Assembly: GCA_023435225.1 (NCBI GenBank)
Contig: JAEYRX010000031.1
Coordinates: forward strand, 1-7,373
Reading direction: 5' to 3'
From: Bacillota bacterium
GTDB lineage: Bacteria; Bacillota; UBA4882; UBA8346
Length of the DNA: 7,373 nt
The notes under the pieces were generated by a model that had not been told where the DNA came from, did no database searches, and was given only the letters and a program-made list of their open reading frames with translations. The translations under genes were made by a program, and so were the position numbers. Every line of letters starts with the position of its first letter. The stretch's first letter is position 1. Below, in pieces: positions 4,901-7,373 of the stretch.

Positions 4901-7059
4901 TCTTTCACTTCCAAATAATGATGAACAAGGTCGAAGATGATATTATCAATAGCCTTTTCGTTGGATTCCTCCATTACTTGAGCGATACTCAAATGTAACT
5001 CTTGTTTTGCGGATGGATCTAGCTTGGCATAAAAAGCATCTCTGATCCTATCATGGAGGAATAATAATCTTCCTTTATGCGGGCTCTTCTCTATAAACTG
5101 TAAAGAAATAAGCTGATCGAGATTACCAATTAATACTTCCATATTGAGATTGGTTAATTTAGATATTAACTTAATTTCAAATTCCCTACCAATTACGGAG
5201 GCTTTGTACAATATATCCTCTTGCACTTCCGTTAGAAATTTGAGACGGTGTAGAATAAAATCAATCATGCTATCCGAGACAGGCATCTTGTAAAGCTTAT
5301 CCCAATCCGTGTTCCAACCTGAACCATACTGGGTTAATATTTTATCCTCCACCATTTCCCGGAGGATATTTATTGCAAAAAACGGGTTGCCATGCGACTT
5401 TTCTAAAACATAACCGGAAATTCGAGAAATATCGCCTTCTTTTTCACCTAATATACCCGTTATTAATTGGTCAAGCGATTTATCATTTAAAGTATTCAGC
5501 TTCAGTTCTACTAAGGAAAAATTTTTTACTCCGGCTTCTTTTATAATCCCGGTTAATTTATGTTCCGGACTCACTTCATTTTCCCGATAGGCGCCAAGTA
5601 CTAAAAGATTGGTTTTACCAATTTTCTTCGTTATTTCCGCCAACAAGTTCAGGCTGCTTTCATCCGACCAGTGCAGATCGTCGATAAATAAAACACATAC
5701 TCGGCCATTCTCGGTCAGACCACAAAAAAAATCGCTTAATACCATCAAAAACCTTTGGTTCTCTCTCTCCGGTTCCAATTCCACCAATTTACCGGTATCA
5801 CTGATTAAATCTTTCATAAGAGGATGAAACTTAAGGATGATATTACCCAAATCTCCCAATTGATTTTGAAAACGTTTTGTTTCCCTTTCTCTGAAATCAG
5901 GCTCCATTTGTTTGAAAAGTAGTAAAAATTCATCCAAGGTTTCTTTAAAAGGATGATAAGGAGCTTTATTTTCATGGTTAAGGCATCTGCCTCTCAAGAA
6001 TAATCCGTTCTGTTTATAAACATATCCCCTTATCTCTTCCACCAGCCTGCTTTTACCGATACCGGCCTCTCCGGAGATTAAACAGACACTACCCTGACCC
6101 TCAGCGGCTTTCCCTAGAACTTCTTTTACCTTAGCCAATTCCGCTTCCCTACCGACCAATTTGGTTTGATAAGAAAGTCTGATTTTTTGATCCTGTTCCG
6201 CAACAGTAAATTTTCTTTCACCATGGGTGTAGCGCTGCAAATCATGCATTAATCCCCTGGCGCTTTGATACCTGGACTCAGGGTCCTTCATTAACAATTT
6301 CATAACGATCTCATCCAGGACGGATGATATTTCCTTATTTAATTCTCCCGGTCTTAGAGGAGTCAAAGCCGCTTGTTGGTGCAACAGCTTGTCGAGGATC
6401 TTTTCCTTGAAAGGCAGTTCTCCGGTGAGCAACCGATAAAAAATAACGCCCAACGAATATAAATCGCTGCGTTCATCGACCGTTCCGTGGGAGATCCCGG
6501 TAGCTTCCGGAGACATATAACTAAAAGTTCCGGCGATTTCTTGTTCATTAGTAATATGTTTTAATTCCATAATTAAAGATAGGCCAAAATCCAGCAGTTT
6601 GGGTTCCAGCCTATCTCCATTTCTTTGCATGAAGATATTTCCCGGTTTTAAGTCGCGGTGAATCACTCCATGACCATGCATATAAATCAGAGCATTGGTA
6701 ATCTCACAAATTATCTTAATTGTTTCAGAAATTGTCAGCTTTTGCTCAGCCAGGATATTGGATAAATCTTGGCCTTCCAGCAATTCCATCACCAGAAACG
6801 GCCTTCCGTGATATTCCCCGGTATCGAATATTTTAACGATATTCGGATGTTGTAACCGGCTTATAATAGCTATTTCGTTTTTAAACCGGATAATATCCTC
6901 GAAATAATCGGAGGTAACCTTTTCTTTCAACATTTTAAAGGCTACTAATTTGTTAGTCTCCAAATTAAGGGCCTTATAGACCAGACCCATTCCGCCTTCG
7001 CCTATGTTTTCGAGGAACCGGTATTTGTTATTAACAACTTTGTTGATGCCAATTTTCAT
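1930..7059 (-). CDS. Hybrid Ser/Thr protein kinase - AAA ATPase - TPR - GAF - histidine kinase (HstK-like)
   Basis: This is a 1709-residue fusion with no predicted membrane segment, so probably cytoplasmic. Ser/Thr kinase, about 13-272: glycine loop GEGGMG (20-25), K42, E62, HRDLKPGN (134-141), DFG (157-159) and SPE (183-185), all intact. AAA/STAND-type ATPase, about 300-690: Walker A GEAGIGKS (330-337), Walker B VCVLFIDD (454-461), sensor-like GAYRENE (489-495) and SHGNPFF (555-561). About 700-1265: helical TPR-like repeats such as IAKSLQSIGCCYNWQGENEK (961-980). GAF, about 1295-1438, with no obvious cofactor Cys. Coiled coil, about 1440-1510. HisKA_3 H-box with H1521 in AMEIHDSLGQ. HATPase_c: N-box QEAMTNSIKHG (N1631), DDGRG (1658-1662), GLFNMEQRI and GKG (1692-1694). 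The ATG at 7059 is the first possible start: an in-frame TAA lies 21 nt upstream. The ribosome site GCGGGG is weak. The order matches cyanobacterial HstK and fungal Mak-type kinases. The input signal is unknown; output to the adjacent regulator is inferred. Confidence 0.95.
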   Translation of the reverse strand: MKIGINKVVNNKYRFLENIGEGGMGLVYKALNLETNKLVAFKMLKEKVTSDYFEDIIRFKNEIAIISRLQHPNIVKIFDTGEYHGRPFLVMELLEGQDLSNILAEQKLTISETIKIICEITNALIYMHGHGVIHRDLKPGNIFMQRNGDRLEPKLLDFGLSLIMELKHITNEQEIAGTFSYMSPEATGISHGTVDERSDLYSLGVIFYRLLTGELPFKEKILDKLLHQQAALTPLRPGELNKEISSVLDEIVMKLLMKDPESRYQSARGLMHDLQRYTHGERKFTVAEQDQKIRLSYQTKLVGREAELAKVKEVLGKAAEGQGSVCLISGEAGIGKSRLVEEIRGYVYKQNGLFLRGRCLNHENKAPYHPFKETLDEFLLLFKQMEPDFRERETKRFQNQLGDLGNIILKFHPLMKDLISDTGKLVELEPERENQRFLMVLSDFFCGLTENGRVCVLFIDDLHWSDESSLNLLAEITKKIGKTNLLVLGAYRENEVSPEHKLTGIIKEAGVKNFSLVELKLNTLNDKSLDQLITGILGEKEGDISRISGYVLEKSHGNPFFAINILREMVEDKILTQYGSGWNTDWDKLYKMPVSDSMIDFILHRLKFLTEVQEDILYKASVIGREFEIKLISKLTNLNMEVLIGNLDQLISLQFIEKSPHKGRLLFLHDRIRDAFYAKLDPSAKQELHLSIAQVMEESNEKAIDNIIFDLVHHYLEVKDEKKVLQYVLPAAYKAKTAYANQEAIKYYNKGIRLIESFGDKGTPQWITANQDLIDVYLRIGEYEESIKLSKELTAYMQNNLDKAKLYKKIGLAYFKMGLWKLSEEYSQKALKLLGEVMPVGKSRTWLSIGREFLFHLLINSFPKSFFYKNTRKSREKDKEIVKVYLILNWGYINNDTNQLIYCVLRMFNIARLRIGKSTELAGSLDFYAALCMAISLFKSAHRYYHRGLALYTELQDEWGIAKSLQSIGCCYNWQGENEKSIEAFIQAEERFKKIGDIWELAFIYRNFAFDYYYLADYQKSFYYNAKFLEMSQKIRNDYDVSSSYENFLHFHIEIGDFKIAEEYAMKAQVINEAKNIVYNTFSVYLHLGYLEIERADYQKAIVYLEKARALKEEHQGTILENYSCYVYSLLAEAYIGQYRQEYLSLNQEERKMKLKRIKRYAVKGFKRTESWPNNHALALRVLANYYQLVKLNPKAERLLAQAIAHSKKIRKRYDEAKSYYDYGNILKSNNLLEEAELYWYKAYKVFTEIGAMEYSARCAGMLGMDVQKPVLPDTRERLRSERKLQTAIDTSRYISSILDINTLLEKIMDSTMELVGAERGLLMLYPENDNNSLEIKVSRNVAKDENFIVSQSIISRVKKERKPLIIADASVDELFRTQQSIVWQKIKSVLCAPVMIKGEILGLIYLDSSLLRGLFTDDDLEILNLIANQAGVSIENAKLYRKLQVYLQKIEESRDKLSKWNQKLEQRVAERTEQLEVLNEELNERNEELTVANKHLKDYASMVEELAVIKERNRLAMEIHDSLGQTMNVLLKLLENSEADHRTNPVKTGENITQAIEVVRDGLAELKHSVAGLVPGRLKNNDLLIALRDLFAVYEISGLEIEFITEGILGSITPTCAEAIYRVCQEAMTNSIKHGHALRVMITLRRTGDFLRLYIIDDGRGCNSIKKNHGLFNMEQRISKLQGSISYGSEGKGFNIFVEIPLKEGVVK
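4615..4635 (+). repeat. Terminator-like inverted repeat inside the hybrid kinase gene, antisense strand
   Basis: AAAATAGGCC (4615-4624) and GGCCTATTTT (4626-4635) are perfect 10-bp arms around one base. On the plus strand the stem is followed by T, seven in total at 4632-4638. It would be an intrinsic terminator for any antisense transcript. On the coding strand it encodes a TPR-like GLAYFKMGLW stretch (about residues 811-820), so the symmetry may be a by-product of those codons. Confidence 0.35.
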
Positions 7060-7212
7060 TACAAACCCCGCTTTATGTTACCTATTATCAATATAATTCG
7101 GAGTTATCAGTTAGTTTCCTGCTACATATTATTTTCTACCCTTTTGAGTTATCTCGTATGGTCTCTATATAGTTCTTATTGACTATATTTCTTCGTTTTT
7201 TCAACACTCCTA
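7060..7212 (-). promoter_or_regulatory. Upstream region of the hybrid kinase gene with a 7-bp inverted repeat
   Basis: This 153-nt gap lies between the stop of the upstream gene and the kinase ATG. ATATAGT (7167-7173) and ACTATAT (7182-7188) form an inverted repeat with an 8-nt centre. GAGTTATC occurs twice on the plus strand (7101-7108 and 7146-7153). Several AT-rich -10-like hexamers are present (for example GATAAT and TTATAT on the minus strand near 7085-7100), but none has a good -35 box at the right distance. I therefore cannot place the promoter, and read-through from the upstream gene is possible. No intrinsic terminator is visible. Confidence 0.35.
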
Positions 7213-7373
7213 TTAAATTAACCCAAGTATTCTTAAACCTTCGCTTAGTACGTAAACATTTAAGGTATGATCGCCGGATAGTTGCACATAACACATACCG
7301 AGTTTTGAATGGTCCATAAAAGCACCCGGTGTATCATGCCAGGTGAATCCGCAAAGGATGGGCTGTGATAACC
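7213..7373 (-). CDS. C-terminal end of an unrecognised protein (partial, enters from the window edge)
   Basis: A frame without stops runs from 7371 down to a TAA at 7215-7213, giving 52 residues of a C-terminus. It contains TWHDTPGAFMDHSKLG followed by MCYVQLSGDHTLNVYVLSEG and RILGLI. The alternating hydrophobic pattern in the second half suggests beta strands and a folded domain running to the very end of the protein. The codon choice looks like that of the neighbouring genes, and the frame is on the same strand with normal spacing, which supports a real gene. I do not recognise the family. It lies 153 nt upstream of the hybrid kinase gene, so it may be co-transcribed with it. Confidence 0.65.
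   Translation of the reverse strand, partial: LSQPILCGFTWHDTPGAFMDHSKLGMCYVQLSGDHTLNVYVLSEGLRILGLI

Noticed and set aside
1930..7059. Separate genes for the kinase, ATPase and histidine kinase parts
   Set aside because: The frame is continuous over 1709 codons with linker-like and coiled-coil regions between domains. The same domain order is known from HstK-like proteins, so it is a real fusion.

Overview
All genes read here lie on the minus strand, so the window is best read from high to low coordinates. By eye it is AT-rich (about 40% GC). It has purine-rich Shine-Dalgarno sites (AAGGAGG, AAGGAG, AAAGGAG) and compact bacterial gene spacing. This fits a low-GC bacterium, perhaps a Clostridia-like Bacillota. 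That placement is inference, because no marker gene is present.

Layout in transcription order. (1) 7373-7213: the last 52 codons of an unrecognised protein. (2) 7212-7060: a 153-nt gap with a 7-bp inverted repeat. (3) 7059-1930: a 1709-residue signalling protein. It fuses a Ser/Thr protein kinase, an AAA-type (COG3899-like) ATPase, a long TPR-like helical region, a GAF domain, a coiled coil and a NarL/DesK-type histidine kinase (HisKA_3 plus HATPase_c). All catalytic motifs I looked for are intact. (4) 1933-1295: a NarL/LuxR-type response regulator whose ATG overlaps the kinase stop (ATGA). (5) 1294-1042: a 253-nt spacer holding an ATCCTGT-type tandem and inverted repeat, a perfect 26-bp palindrome with a T-run (probable terminator), a candidate promoter and a 14-bp palindrome. 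(6) 1005-649: a small stand-alone LuxR-type HTH protein with no receiver domain. (7) 648-242: a 407-nt non-coding stretch with a consensus -35 box and several hairpins, probably a long leader. (8) 241-1: the N-terminus of a membrane-anchored or exported protein of unknown function, cut by the window edge.

How the parts could work together (inference): the fusion would sense through GAF, TPR and nucleotide state, then signal by Ser/Thr phosphorylation and by a His-to-Asp relay from H1521 to D54 of the adjacent regulator. The regulator and the small LuxR protein belong to the same HTH family and may act on nearby promoters. The two palindromes and the long leader are the obvious candidate sites. 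The main point of interest is the fusion of an intact Hanks-type kinase to a HisKA_3 histidine kinase next to its likely partner regulator. The architecture resembles cyanobacterial HstK and fungal Mak-type (group X) kinases, which normally carry a HisKA-type module.
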